This document shows positions 5,638 through 6,158 of a stretch of 6,158 nucleotides of DNA, in pieces (positions within the stretch are counted from its first letter, which is position 1; each line of letters starts with the position of its first letter). This stretch comes from Methanomassiliicoccales archaeon (GTDB lineage: Archaea > Thermoplasmatota > Thermoplasmata > Methanomassiliicoccales > JACIVX01). Location of the stretch: contig JAJRAG010000092.1 in NCBI GenBank assembly GCA_028682925.1, positions 1 to 6,158 of the forward strand, written 5' to 3'. The position numbers and the translations under genes were made by a program. The notes beneath the pieces were generated by a model that did not search any database, had not been told where the DNA came from, and saw only the letters and a list, made by a program, of their open reading frames with translations.

Positions 5638-6158
5638 GTGCGTGTCGGCCTCGTGATCAATCCCATCGCAGGAATGGGGGGCAGGGTAGGTCTCAAGGGA
5701 ACGGACGGCGACGACACTCTTCTGGAATCCATTGGAAGAGGGGCCGTGTCAGCCGTCGAAGACAGAGCATTTGAATCGCTGAAGTTTGCCGGTCCTCTCG
5801 GAGAATACGAATTCCTCACCGTAGGAGGGAACATGGGGGAGGAATTGCTGCTTCGGACCGAAGCGGAATTCGAAGTGGTATATGTCCCCGAAAATCCAAG
5901 CTCTGCAAATGACACAAGAATGGGGTGCAAGAAGGTCGTCGACCTCGGGGGGCAGATACTGCTGTTTGCAGGGGGAGACGGCACCGCTCGAGACGTGCTT
6001 GACGCGATTGATGAGAGGATCCCAGTAATCGGAATCCCGTCTGGGGTGAAAATGCATTCGGGCGTCTTCTCAACCAATCCAGAAGCGGCCGGAAGACTCC
6101 TTAGGCTTTTCGCATCCGGTTCTTTGCCTGTGCATCGGGCGGAAGTAATGGATATCGA
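5638..6158 (+). CDS. ATP-NAD kinase family protein (COG3199-like), N-terminal part (cut by window edge)
   Basis: The 173 visible codons run off the right edge. NAD kinase makes NADP from NAD and ATP (or polyphosphate) in the cytoplasm. Seen here: N-terminal nucleotide-fold start GLVINPIAGMGGRVGLKGTDG (residues 4-24); the family hallmark GGDGT (112-116) in LLFAGGDGTARDVLDAI; and IGIPSGVKMHSGVF (131-144) followed by NPEAAGRLL, characteristic of the ATP-NAD/AcoX-kinase branch COG3199 rather than the classic NadK branch. The start is GTG at 5638: an in-frame TGA lies at 5629-5631, so no earlier start is possible and the next GTG (5653) would cut the first strand. No ribosome binding site precedes it, which is unusual beside the clear GAGG-type sites of the MMPL-like, RHH and ftsZ genes. 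It is on the same strand as ftsZ but separated by about 200 bases with a probable terminator/promoter, so it is likely its own unit. The family assignment is firm; the exact substrate is less so. Confidence 0.88.
   Translation, partial: MRVGLVINPIAGMGGRVGLKGTDGDDTLLESIGRGAVSAVEDRAFESLKFAGPLGEYEFLTVGGNMGEELLLRTEAEFEVVYVPENPSSANDTRMGCKKVVDLGGQILLFAGGDGTARDVLDAIDERIPVIGIPSGVKMHSGVFSTNPEAAGRLLRLFASGSLPVHRAEVMDI

Noticed and set aside
5553..6077. A 174-codon minus-strand frame opposite the NAD kinase
   Set aside because: Ser/Pro/Thr-rich shadow of a clearly recognisable kinase frame with GGDGT.

Overview
The window looks like a piece of an archaeal chromosome of middling GC content. Four things point to archaea. 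The leucyl-tRNA synthetase is of the archaeal/eukaryal type: its editing site reads SVPSDAPDD and its C-terminus ends PAIFVE. The promoters are TATA-like (TTTAAATA). The ribosome binding sites are GAGGTG/GGAGGT. A ribbon-helix-helix (RHH) gene sits directly upstream of a tubulin/FtsZ-family gene. The KISKSKGG form of the synthetase signature and the overall gene style make me lean towards Thermoplasmatota, but that is an impression and I could not test it.

Layout. Minus strand, left: the N-terminal part of an MMPL/RND-type membrane protein (1-932, running off the left edge) lies behind a complete leuS (1034-3916), separated by about 100 bases with their own promoter signals. Positions 3917-4128 are a divergent control region between leuS and a plus-strand operon. 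Plus strand, right: a 120-residue tandem-RHH regulator (4129-4491), a 129-base leader containing a hairpin, and a 269-residue FtsZ-family GTPase (4627-5436). A GC hairpin and an AT-rich box follow (5478-5505), and then the start of an ATP-NAD kinase of the COG3199 type (5638-6158, running off the right edge).

The most interesting part is 4036-5436. The RHH gene's TATA box is bracketed by four exact direct copies of GTATGAC, arranged as two pairs about one helical turn apart, which looks like an operator the RHH protein itself would bind. The regulator probably folds as two RHH domains in one chain. The FtsZ-like protein keeps every GTP-binding loop (T1-T6) but stops soon after the central helix. 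It lacks the NxDFADV synergy loop and the whole C-terminal domain, and ends in an acidic tail. My reading is a self-regulated switch controlling a minimal, probably non-classical FtsZ that may modulate a full-length FtsZ encoded elsewhere. This resembles the haloarchaeal cdrS-ftsZ2 arrangement, but both proteins have a different architecture.

The flanking genes (tRNA charging, NADP synthesis, an RND-type exporter) are ordinary housekeeping or membrane functions, and I see no direct link between them and the division module. No mobile element, CRISPR array, tRNA or rRNA was found.
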